Assembly (NCBI GenBank): GCA_900315675.1
Contig: OMZY01000014.1
Location: forward strand, 1-64,000
DNA from: an uncultured Eubacteriales bacterium
GTDB lineage: Bacteria > Bacillota > Clostridia > Christensenellales > Aristaeellaceae
Direction: 5' to 3'
DNA length: 64,000 nt
In this document: positions 33,859 to 43,800 of the stretch, piece after piece
Numbering within the stretch: position 1 is the stretch's first letter
How the letters are laid out: each line of letters starts with the position of its first letter
Program-made: the position numbers and the translations under genes
The notes under the pieces: generated by a model
Databases searched by the model: none
Told to the model about the DNA's origin: nothing
The model's input: only the letters and a program-made list of their open reading frames with translations

Positions 33859-35310
33859 ATGAAGAAACTGTTTGCTTTGATGCTCGCGCTGGCAATGGTA
33901 CTTGTGGCAACTGGTGCATTCGCTGCGAAGATCACCATTAACAGTACAGCCGGTGACGATGTCCAGGCGGATACAACGGTATACACATATTATAAGATTC
34001 TTGATGCAGATATCGAGAATCCCACAGCGGTTACCGTTGATCCTGATAGCGGAGAATCTACCGCTGCGACTGAAGGCGATAATGTTCCCAGAGTCTCATA
34101 TTATGTAACGACTCAGGCTAAGGCTACGGCTTTGGAAGAAACCGGCTTGTTCACTGTAACAAAAGATGCTACTGCTGACAAATGGTACGTTGCATTAAAA
34201 GATGACAGCACTACAGGTGCCGATATTGCAACAGCATTGAACGCAATAAAGACTGTTTTTGCTGATGCATCCGATACTTTTGCACAGACTGCGCCCGGCG
34301 GTACTGCAGTAAAAGATGGACTGGCTCCCGGTTATTATCTGATCACTTCGACGCTGGGTGATGTGCTGGCTGTACAGACACTGGCCGATATCACAATCAA
34401 CACAAAGAATGATTATCCCACTGTGGATAAGACGATTCCGGAAACAGACAAGTCAGCACAGATTGGGGACACCATTACTTACACAATTACAGTAGATGTT
34501 CCTGATTCCGCTGTTGATCAGATCGTTGTTACAGATACGATGACGTCAGGATTGACTTTCAAAAGTATCACTTCTGTGGAGAATGGTACTGATGCACTTG
34601 TTGCTGACACAGACTATACTTTCGCAAAGGCCAACGATCAAAGCTTTACGGTCACATTGAGCGCCACTACTGTTACAGCGAACAAAGGGAAAACAATTTC
34701 TATTATCTATACGGCAGTCCTTAATAAAAATGCAGTGGTCGATGCGGCTGATGACACTGACGCAGATGCAACGAGCAACGACAATACTGTCAAGATCAAT
34801 TATGGAAACCATTTTGAGTCCAAGCCTGTGACTGTTGAAACGGATACCCAGAAATTCACCTTTGATAAGGTTGACGGCGCAGATCAGAAAAAACTTCCCG
34901 GTGCCATATTCGAACTCCGGCTGAATGATACGGCCCTGAATCTGATTGAAGTTACCGCGGGAGAAGTTTATCGCATTGCCACTGCGGAAGAAATAGCGGA
35001 TGACAGCATTGCCAAGGTCACCCAGATGACAACAACCGGTAAAGTCATTACTGTCAATGGTGTGGACGGGGATGTTACCTATCAGCTTGTTGAAACGCAG
35101 GCGCCGACCGGATACAACCTGCCTGATGATCCCACCACTGTAATTAAACCCGCAACAGATAATACCCTGGAAGTCACCATTGAGAACAACAAGGGTACGG
35201 TGCTCCCCAGCACAGGCGGTATGGGTACCACGATCTTCTATGTGGTCGGCGGACTGCTGATCATCGGCGCGGCCATCGTGCTGGTGGCTCGTCGCAAGGC
35301 TCACGAATAA
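33859..35310 (+). CDS. Major pilin-like protein with SpaA and isopeptide-D2 domains and LPSTG anchor
   Basis: 483 residues. Signal peptide about 1-22 (ends GAFA). N-terminal pilin domain about 25-183, then a YPTVDK motif (Lys191) that resembles the YPK pilin motif used as the sortase acceptor, a fimbrial isopeptide-D2-type domain (about 190-330; SAQIGDTITYTITVDVPDSA), a SpaA domain (about 335-440; KKLPGAIFELR, and the E-box VTYQLVETQAPTGYN), LPSTG at 449-453, a hydrophobic helix and the basic tail RRKAHE. Expected to be polymerised by a class C sortase, presumably that at 36767. Codons are more AT-ending than in neighbouring housekeeping genes. Confidence 0.92.
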   Translation: MKKLFALMLALAMVLVATGAFAAKITINSTAGDDVQADTTVYTYYKILDADIENPTAVTVDPDSGESTAATEGDNVPRVSYYVTTQAKATALEETGLFTVTKDATADKWYVALKDDSTTGADIATALNAIKTVFADASDTFAQTAPGGTAVKDGLAPGYYLITSTLGDVLAVQTLADITINTKNDYPTVDKTIPETDKSAQIGDTITYTITVDVPDSAVDQIVVTDTMTSGLTFKSITSVENGTDALVADTDYTFAKANDQSFTVTLSATTVTANKGKTISIIYTAVLNKNAVVDAADDTDADATSNDNTVKINYGNHFESKPVTVETDTQKFTFDKVDGADQKKLPGAIFELRLNDTALNLIEVTAGEVYRIATAEEIADDSIAKVTQMTTTGKVITVNGVDGDVTYQLVETQAPTGYNLPDDPTTVIKPATDNTLEVTIENNKGTVLPSTGGMGTTIFYVVGGLLIIGAAIVLVARRKAHE

Positions 35311-35334
35311 CAAATCAAATAAGCAATCCCTCTT

Positions 35335-35362
35335 CCCGGGCTCTGAGGAGCCCGGTTTTTTC
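35335..35362 (+). terminator. Terminator of the pilin gene
   Basis: Stem ccgggctc/gagcccgg with T6. Confidence 0.9.
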
Positions 35363-35451
35363 AATTCGTGATTCATCATCAAATGAATTACCGATTTCGT
35401 AAAGACCAATGGGTATAAATACAGTTCACAGAGTGAAATCCATTCATTGTA

Positions 35452-35491
35452 CAAACGTTTGCTTGAAGAAACAGGAGCCTTCGCATATAAT
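35452..35491 (+). promoter_or_regulatory. Promoter and operator-like site of the cellulase gene
   Basis: TTGAAG (35463-35468), 17-base spacer and TATAAT (35486-35491). Directly upstream is the palindrome caaacgtttg (35452-35461) followed by c, with the AACG/CGTT centre typical of LacI-family operators. The same aaacgtttgc lies in the promoter of the cellobiose phosphorylase gene. Confidence 0.7.
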
Positions 35492-35531
35492 GACAACAGG
35501 AAGAAAACTATACACTGGAGGAACATAAAAG

Positions 35532-36749
35532 ATGCGGAATAAGACGATGATCTCCCTGCTGCTGGCTTTATGCCTGATGTTCAGTATTGCGGCCGGACTG
35601 GCGGAACCGCCGGTTCAGACAGAAGGGATTGTTATACCAGTGCTGGATGATCTGAAAAAGTTCGAAATTCCAGATAACGACGCCATGAAACTGCTGAAAG
35701 ACATGAAGTGCGGCTGGAACCTGGGAAATACCTTTGACGCATACAACGGGTACGGCTCGCATGCCTGGGGAACATCCATGGAAACCAGCTGGGTAGGCGT
35801 AAAAACTACAAAGAACCTAATTGCCGCCATCAAGGAAGCAGGTTTCAATACCATCCGGATGCCGGTCAGCTGGCATAACCACGTGGATGAAAACGACATC
35901 ATTGACCAGGACTGGATGGACAGGGTGAAGCAGGTTGCCGGCTGGGCTTTGGATGAAGGTATGTATGTAATCGTCAACACACATCATGACAACGATGTGA
36001 AATACTACTATCCGGATACGGTTCATTATGACCGTTCCGAGGCCTATCTTTCCTCTATCTGGACACAGATGGCGGAGGCATTCAAAGACTGTGATGACCA
36101 CCTGATCCTGGAGTCCCTGAATGAACCCCGGCTGGTGGGAACTGCGTATGAATGGAACTGGAACAGCAATGTGTCAGAATGCCGGCTGTCAGCCAAATAC
36201 CTGAACCAGCTGAACCAGAAATTTGTGGATATTGTACGCGCTTCCGGCGGGAACAATGCTACGCGCTATCTGGCGGTTCCGGCTTACTGCGCGTCACCCT
36301 GGAACGCCATAGACCAGGCCTTCCAGCTGCCGGAGGACACGGCGGATAACCGGATTATTGTCGCGGCCCACGCCTACACGCCTTACAACTTTGCCCTGAA
36401 CATTCAGAGCAAGGACCGGACGTTTGACATTGAAAAGGATCAAAGCAAAAAAGGCGAAATTGCCAACTTTATGAACGGCCTGTATAACCGTTTCATTCAG
36501 AACGGCATCCCGGTCATGATGGATGAATTCGGCGCGCTGGACAAGGACGGAAACCTGCAGGACCGCGTCAACTTTACCGCATACTATGTTGCGTCCGCCA
36601 GCGCACGGGGCATTACCTGCGTGTGGTGGGACAACCACAACTTTACAGGCGGCGGCGAACGTTTCGGCCTGATCCGGCGCAATACGCTGGAATGGGTTTA
36701 TCCGGATATTGCCCTGGCGATTCAAGCCAACTGTCTCTATAACCGGTAA
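35532..36749 (+). CDS. Secreted GH5 endoglucanase (cellulase)
   Basis: 405 residues. Signal peptide about 1-24 (ends AGLA); the GH5 barrel covers about 45-400 with MKCGWNLGNTFDA, the RMPVSWHNH strand, the His pair in VIVNTHHD, the acid/base Glu198 in ESLNEPR and the nucleophile Glu332 in MMDEFGA. It looks like subfamily GH5_4, which cuts beta-1,4-glucan and xyloglucan. No binding module, dockerin or LPXTG is present. Strong site ctggagg. It ends only 17 bases before the class C sortase gene with no terminator between them, so the two are probably co-transcribed. Confidence 0.93.
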   Translation: MRNKTMISLLLALCLMFSIAAGLAEPPVQTEGIVIPVLDDLKKFEIPDNDAMKLLKDMKCGWNLGNTFDAYNGYGSHAWGTSMETSWVGVKTTKNLIAAIKEAGFNTIRMPVSWHNHVDENDIIDQDWMDRVKQVAGWALDEGMYVIVNTHHDNDVKYYYPDTVHYDRSEAYLSSIWTQMAEAFKDCDDHLILESLNEPRLVGTAYEWNWNSNVSECRLSAKYLNQLNQKFVDIVRASGGNNATRYLAVPAYCASPWNAIDQAFQLPEDTADNRIIVAAHAYTPYNFALNIQSKDRTFDIEKDQSKKGEIANFMNGLYNRFIQNGIPVMMDEFGALDKDGNLQDRVNFTAYYVASASARGITCVWWDNHNFTGGGERFGLIRRNTLEWVYPDIALAIQANCLYNR

Positions 36750-36766
36750 GAAAGAAAGCGAAGGGT

Positions 36767-37681
36767 ATGAGGGAAAAGGGAAGAACTCCGCAGGGCGGAA
36801 TCGGGAAGAAGAAAAGCCACCGGGTATCCAATACGATCCTGGTGTTGATTCTGCTTGCCGGCGTGGCCATTGCGGGTTATCCCATGTTCAGTGAATACTG
36901 GAACAGCATGCACCAGTCCAGGGCGATCATGGGCTATGCGGAACGCGTGGCAGAGCTTTCCAACGATGAATATGTAAGCGTATGGGAAGACGCCCTGGAG
37001 TATAACCGCAGACTTTCCTCGGATCCAAATCCGTGGGCGATGACGGATGAAGATATTGACGAATATGAACGGCAGCTGAATGTGGACGGAACAGGAAATA
37101 TGGGATTTATTTCCATTCCAAAGATCGATGTAAATCTGCCGGTTTATCACGGCACCAGTGACGCGGTACTGCAAACTTCCATCGGACATATAGACGGTAC
37201 CTCCCTGCCGGCCGGAAGTATCCATCCGGATCCGGATCAATATGACAAGGTGGAATTTGCTTCCCACAGTGTGCTGAGCGGTCATCGGGGCCTGCCCAGC
37301 GCAAAGCTTTTCAGCGACCTGGACGCTATGGAGGAAGGAGATGTATTTTACCTGACCATCCTGGACCAGACGCTGACTTACCAGGTAGACAAGATCACAG
37401 TGATTCTTCCGGAAGACAGTTCCGAACTGGCATTGTTTTCCGGAAAAGATTATTGTACCCTGATGACCTGTACGCCGTACGGTATCAATACGCATCGTCT
37501 GCTGGTGAGAGGCGTACGGGTGGAAAATGATAAGGAACTGCTGGATATACGTGTAACAGCGGATGCCCTGAAAATCGAGCCGCTTTATGTGGTTCCGTTC
37601 ATAGCAGGGCCAGTTCTGCTGCTGATGATTCTGTGGGTTGTACTCTTCGCAGGAAGAAAAAAGAAATCAAGATATTACTGA
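36767..37681 (+). CDS. srtC: Class C sortase (intact)
   Basis: 304 residues with an N-terminal helix (about 22-41) and a C-terminal helix (about 270-292). Catalytic residues are all present: His173 in VLSGHRGLP, Cys235 in MTCTPYG and Arg244 in HRLLVRG. A lid segment of the DPxW type (DPNPW) precedes the barrel. It joins pilin subunits through an LPXTG-type motif to a Lys of the next subunit; likely substrates are the LPSTG proteins at 33859 and 37845. Its position behind the cellulase gene rather than behind the pilin is unusual. Confidence 0.95.
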   Translation: MREKGRTPQGGIGKKKSHRVSNTILVLILLAGVAIAGYPMFSEYWNSMHQSRAIMGYAERVAELSNDEYVSVWEDALEYNRRLSSDPNPWAMTDEDIDEYERQLNVDGTGNMGFISIPKIDVNLPVYHGTSDAVLQTSIGHIDGTSLPAGSIHPDPDQYDKVEFASHSVLSGHRGLPSAKLFSDLDAMEEGDVFYLTILDQTLTYQVDKITVILPEDSSELALFSGKDYCTLMTCTPYGINTHRLLVRGVRVENDKELLDIRVTADALKIEPLYVVPFIAGPVLLLMILWVVLFAGRKKKSRYY

Positions 37682-37703
37682 GAAAAAAACAATATCAATA
37701 CCC

Positions 37704-37732
37704 AAAAAAGCCGGATTTATCCGGCTTTTTTG
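37704..37732 (+). terminator. Terminator of the cellulase-sortase unit
   Basis: Stem aaaaagccgga/tccggcttttt with a ttta-type loop; symmetrical enough to work in both directions. Confidence 0.9.
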
Positions 37733-37742
37733 GTACAAATTA

Positions 37743-37771
37743 TTGACAAAAACAGGAAACGGATACATAAT
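37743..37771 (+). promoter_or_regulatory. Promoter of the giant adhesin gene
   Basis: TTGACA (37743-37748), 17-base spacer and CATAAT (37766-37771). The leader contains atgtaaccgat (37790-37800), also found upstream of the Thr/Glu-rich protein gene. Confidence 0.75.
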
Positions 37772-37844
37772 AATCATGGACAGTTGTACAATGTAACCGA
37801 TACATCATAAATGTGTTTGATTTCTGCAAGAAAGGTCGCTTTTT

Positions 37845-40800
37845 ATGACCAACCGAAGAGAACGGAAACGTGAATTTCGGCAGCCGAACCCCTGGAGGAG
37901 ACTGTTAGCTTTCCTGTGCGCGTTTGAGCTGCTTATTTCTGTTTCCGGCGAAACGGCTTATGCGAAGAATAATAACACGATCTATTCCGCGCCTGTAACA
38001 GCACCGATCCGGAATCAGGAAACCCCGCAGCCGGAAGAAGCTGCAGAGACACCTGAACCTGAAGGTGCAACGGTAAATACAGAAGAGCATACAGAGGTCA
38101 ATTCAGAAACGGAAGAACCGACAGAAACTGAAACAACTGTAGAAAATCCTGAAGATAACCATAACGAACAGGAAGAGATGCCCGCGGCAGAGGAAACCAC
38201 CGGGAATCAGGAGGATATACCCGCTGCGGAAGAGACTGACATAGAATCCGGAGAGAAAACAGAAACGGGGACTGAAAGGGAAGAAACAGAAACATCAGAA
38301 GCAACAGGAGAAGAAGCGGTAACAGAGAAAAACGAAGGAGAAATCCCCCCTGCTCCTGAAAAAATCTATACATCCGGAAGCCTTCAGGCAGAAACTGAAG
38401 ACTGTTCGGTTCAGATCAATTATACCGAAGCAGCCTGTATTCCGGATGAAACGACCCTTACTGTGACGCAGGCCCAGGGGGCGGATCTGTATGCTGCACT
38501 GAAATCGGCTGCCAAAGTAATCCGGAATGAAGAAGATGAGATCTGGAAGCGGCAGATAGCGGATGAAGGAAATGCATTTTATCTGCTGTCCCTTACAGAC
38601 GCTGAAGGAAACGAAGTATATCCGGGAGCACAGGTTGAGCTGATTCTTGAACAGAAGAATCGGCCGGACGGTACTACGTGCTTCCTGACCGGTGAAAATG
38701 CCAGAATTCTGGATGAAGAAGAAGGAAAGATCTCTGTCACGGATTACAGTATGGAACCTGTCGGATATGCGACGATCCAGCTGATCCAGACCGGGATAGT
38801 AACGAAGGAATACTCCGGTGCAGATTATATTGTAACGGCTTCCTATGGCCCGGAAGCAAACTTCCCGGCCAATACGGAAATGAAGGTGCGGGAAATTCGT
38901 CCCGATACGCCGGAATATGCTCTGTACAGCGGGCTGACAGAAGAAGCACTGGCGGAGGAATGGAATGAAATCACGCTGGAGCGCTACTTTGATATTACAT
39001 TCATCAGCGGCGGAAAAGAAGTGGAACCGTCGGGGAATGTGGATGTGCAGATCGTCTTCAAAGACGTGATTGAACTGACAGAAGAGCATGATATTCAGGC
39101 TGTTCATTTTGAAAACAAAGAAGCGGTCGTGATTGAGTCTGAAACGGATTCCATCGACGAAGAAGCCAAACGAAGCGAAGAAGTGATCGACACGGTGTCC
39201 TTCACATCTGACAGCTTCTCTGTATTCGGTGTGGTTCAGCGCACAAAGATTACTCAGAAGATGCTGGCTGCGGACGGCAATACCTATCTAATCAACGTTA
39301 CATACAATCAGGATTCAGGATTGCCGGTGGACGCGGAACTGGTGGTTACAGAACTGCTACCCGGGGACGAACGGTATGATGAATACCTGCAGAAAGCAGT
39401 CAGAGCGGCACTCAATGAATCAGATGACGGTGAAGTTGCCGATGAAGATCAGGAATTGTTTGTCTCAGAAGATCAGTACGCACGCTTCTTCGATATTGAA
39501 ATCCGCTCCGGAGATCAGAAGATTGAACCGGAAGGCAACGTATCTGTAAGTATTACACTGGCGGATGCTCCGGAAGATCGACTGGATGATCTGATGGTTG
39601 TACACTTCACAGGGGAAAATGCGAATATCCTTGAGGCAGAGGTCAATGTGGAAACTGGGATTCAGTTTGCTGCAGATTCCTTCTCGGTGTACGGTATAAT
39701 AACTATGCCGCTTGATCAGCCGCAAGGTGTGGATGATCTGGATGAGAGATCGTTTACGATCAGCCACAATGGGAAGTATGTGACATCTAGTATTCTCACC
39801 GGCGGAAATGCAGACAGATTTGCTGAAACGGGAAACAGCAATGATGCTACTGTATGGACTTTTGAAGCAACCGGTCAAAGCGGAAAATATAACATTTATA
39901 CTATAGATAATCAGGGAAACAAGATTTACATGCATTTAAAGCGAAAGAACAATAATCGCGCAGATGCAGAAATAGGCACAGAACCCCAGGAATTTACTAT
40001 TACCCGGAGCAACAATGGTAGATATGTTTTTGCCGCAACGAGCAATGGCAGTACTTATTATCTGAATGATTACAACGGTGAAGATGGATTTGCCGGATGG
40101 CACCGGCAGAATTCCAGCTATGATGAGATGACTCTTGAGTTTAAGGATCTTGCTGTGGAAAATGGTAAATCCTACATAACTCTGGTGAAGTATAACGGAA
40201 AGTATTACATTGTGAATAATGATGGGTCACTGACGGAAGTCGTGTATAATGAATCGACAAAAAAGGTTAAAGTGGAAAACCCGCTTTTGTGGAAATATGA
40301 AAACAACGGTCAGGGGGCTACTCTGTCTATAAACACAGAGGGCAGTGTTTTTGGTGGCCCCGGTGGCGTTGCAACTGAGTATTATAAGCGTTATATCGAT
40401 GTAAATACAGACAGTGGTATTTATACAGAAGATGCTTCCCACACAAGTGGTGCCAGTGAATCAAAATTTGTTTTTGCTGATGGACATATCAGAAGCTTGG
40501 ATGGTTCTTATTATTTGGGCGTGGAAGAAGATGAGAATGGTCTGAGAATATCCGGCAACAAAAATGCCAGTGATGCGGTTGAAGTCTTGTTTGCAAGCGT
40601 TGAGGATGTAACAGTTCCTTCACATTATGCCAGAAATCACGCTGTTACACATTTGGATGTTTCTGTTCATGGAAATGCACAATTGGACTATCCGCTGCCT
40701 CGGGGAACATATTATGACGAGAACGGTAATGTGTTGTACACAATCGGCCGAGATAATCCTAAATCCATTACAATCAAAGAAGCAGTTCCTATCACAAAAG

Positions 40801-43800
40801 AAGATATCAAGAATGCGGATATCATAGCTACAGATAAAAATGGCAATGAGATCAACAATGCTTTCTATATAACTGGATATACGGGAAACCAAGGAGATAA
40901 CGACCCGAATATGCCGACACAAATCCGGATTGAAGGCTCCTTCCTGGTAGCAAGCAATGTAACAACTGCGTATCCCACAGAATGGACCGGAGATGAAGGC
41001 GAATACTGGGGCATTCTGAGGGACAATGCAACCCATCAGGCAATCCGGACGGAGCGGAAAGACGGTGAGATCACCTATACAGTTACAACGACAAAGATGG
41101 TTACTTTTACACTAACAGATGGTGACCAGATTCTATATGATGCAGAGCATCAGCCGATTACTGTTGAAGTACCCGTGACCATGACAGGCAGTTGCTCGTA
41201 TTGGAGCAAGAAAAATTCTTGCCCTGGTATTGATTATGCTCTGGGTGGCGGCAGGGCGGAAAATGGAGCCTGGGATTCTGGCTGTATTGTTGCAGATGGT
41301 GATGCGTCTAATAGTAGTGGAATTGACTTTACGCTGGGCGGCTCCACCAAACAGGCAGAGAATGCATATCCCTCTGTTGATATTACCAAATATATTGTTG
41401 ATGAAGAGGGAACGCTGCTTGCAACGACTGAGGCCTTCCAGAATTCTTTTACAGTATATCAAATCGAGAATAACAATTTGGCTTCAGAATGTAATTCTGA
41501 TTACAGCGCTTATACAGAAGAAGCCAAACTGGACGTTTCAGTTGCCGGTGGTGTTGGGAAAAACTATTATGATCTGAATGTGCTCGGTGCAATGATTTAC
41601 ATCGAGGAGGATAAAAAATCCATTCCGAAAACAGTCAAGGTTGATGGTATTGAATGGCAATATGTGAAGACAGTAATTGAAACAGAGTATGTCCGCAGGG
41701 GAGAAGAAAATGAGTCCAACCACAGGACAGAGGAACTGACCCTGGGAAATGATGAGCATTACAACAGTATTCCTGAACTTGCCGGTGCATACAGGTATAA
41801 TAATGAAGATCTAAACAACGCAATTCTGAACTTCTATGTATATAATGTTTATAGGGCCCCAACGGAAATTAACGTTGAAAAGATTTGGTCGGATGACGCA
41901 AGCCATTATGAAAGTAATGAACTCACTTTGAAGTTGATCAGATATAAAAAGAATACACAGCAGACAGAGGAAAAAGGGATATTGAATCTTTCTCATGTAG
42001 TAGAGGGATTGAATGGATTACCGGATGATTTCACGTATATAGCGACCAGTAGTTCTTCGGGCAAACTTTACACGCTACATATAGGTGAAAACACACAGTT
42101 GCCTTTGGGTAGATACACGATTACGGTGGAGAGAAATGGTAACAACTGTCCGGAGGGTTATACCTATGATGGCACTGATATTGACAGAACTGAGGTCTTG
42201 CTTGATACAGCAAGCGAGCCTGTGAATGTAACAGTTACCAGCAGATATAGGCAGAATGCACCTGTGGAAATGACCACGGTGATACTGTATATAAATAATT
42301 CGATTCAGACGGACAGGAATAGTAATGTCGGTATTACATTAGAGGTACCGAAAAATTCGACTATTTATTTAAGCTGTACTACTTTTGTGATGAATCAGTA
42401 TAATGCTTGGGATGAACCTTGCTCGCTACTGTATTGGGATGAAGTATCAAATCCGGGTTGGCATCATTGGACGAAGATACAGGATATTGGGAAGACTCCT
42501 ATGACCAACATGCCTATTCAGCTCGGAGATGAAGATGCATACTGTGTATTGATCGAACACTGGAGTGGTCAAAGCAATTTGGCAACTTATTCTCTTTCTG
42601 CAAGTGCATCAGGCAGAATGAATACAATTCGTATGCGTGGATATCGGGCGGCCAGTGGCGCTGTATCGGGAGGGAGCAGATCTTCCGAAATACCGGACGA
42701 TTATAGTCTGGACACCTATACAAAAACGATTACGCTTACACAGGCACAAGGCTGGCAAGATATGGTTGATGAACTGCCGGTCTATGATAAGAATGGTGAT
42801 CCTTACTATTATGAAGTAGTAGAAGAGGATGTACCTGAAGGATATACGGTAAGCTATAGTCCGAATACACCGGTACTTGCTACAGAAACTGAAGGGATTA
42901 CACTGACTGTTTATAACACATATCCGACAACTGGTGATCTTCTCGTGTCCAAAACAACGGGAGGAAATGCGGCGGATTATAATAAGGGATTTAACTTTAC
43001 AGTGACAGCATTGGATTCCGTTGGAAATCCGATTCCAAACAGGCAATATGGAGACATGGTATTTACAAACGGTATAGCTGAGTTTGCCCTTTCACATGGA
43101 CAAAGCGCCAAAGCCCAGGGATTACCGGAAGGTACTGCCTTTACTGTAAGGGAAGATCCGGATGGATATGAAGCTGACCGAGAGAGTGAAGATGGCACGA
43201 TTGTTGCCGGACAGACTCAGAATGTTGCCTTTACCAACATATTGAATACATATCAATTCTTTGTTAAGAAGAGTTGGGTCAGTGTAGAAGATACATCTGC
43301 CATGCCGACGGTTTTCTTCTCCCTGATGTATTATCTAGAAGGACAACAGCCGCACGAAGCAACCGTCTATAACGGTTATGAGAACATCCCCCTGAGTGGT
43401 CCGAATTGGATCTGGGCCTGTCCGGAAGAACTTCCGACAGAGATCAATGGAAGACGTGTTACTTATTTTGCCAAGGAACGTACAGCTGCGGGCAGCAATA
43501 TATATGCGTATTATGACATGTCCGGTTATGATATTCCAGAAGCGTTAAGACAACAGTATATGTTCTTCATAGATGGCTATCAGAACAGTCTTGGTAATTA
43601 CACACCGGGCAATGATCAGCCGTATAATGCCGGAATTCAGGGCAATGCAGGTATTATAACCATCAGGAACCGGATGCCTCAGTACATGCAGATGGAAGTT
43701 AAGAAGAAATTCCTGGAATACAGAACTGATTCCAACGGAGCCACCAGCCTTTATACGACTACCCAGGAAGAAGTAAACCAGAGGAATATGGTTATTGAAC

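Noticed and set aside
35452-35461. CcpA catabolite-response element
   Set aside because: The site matches the general LacI-family palindrome but not the asymmetric TGNAANCGNNNNCA cre pattern well enough.
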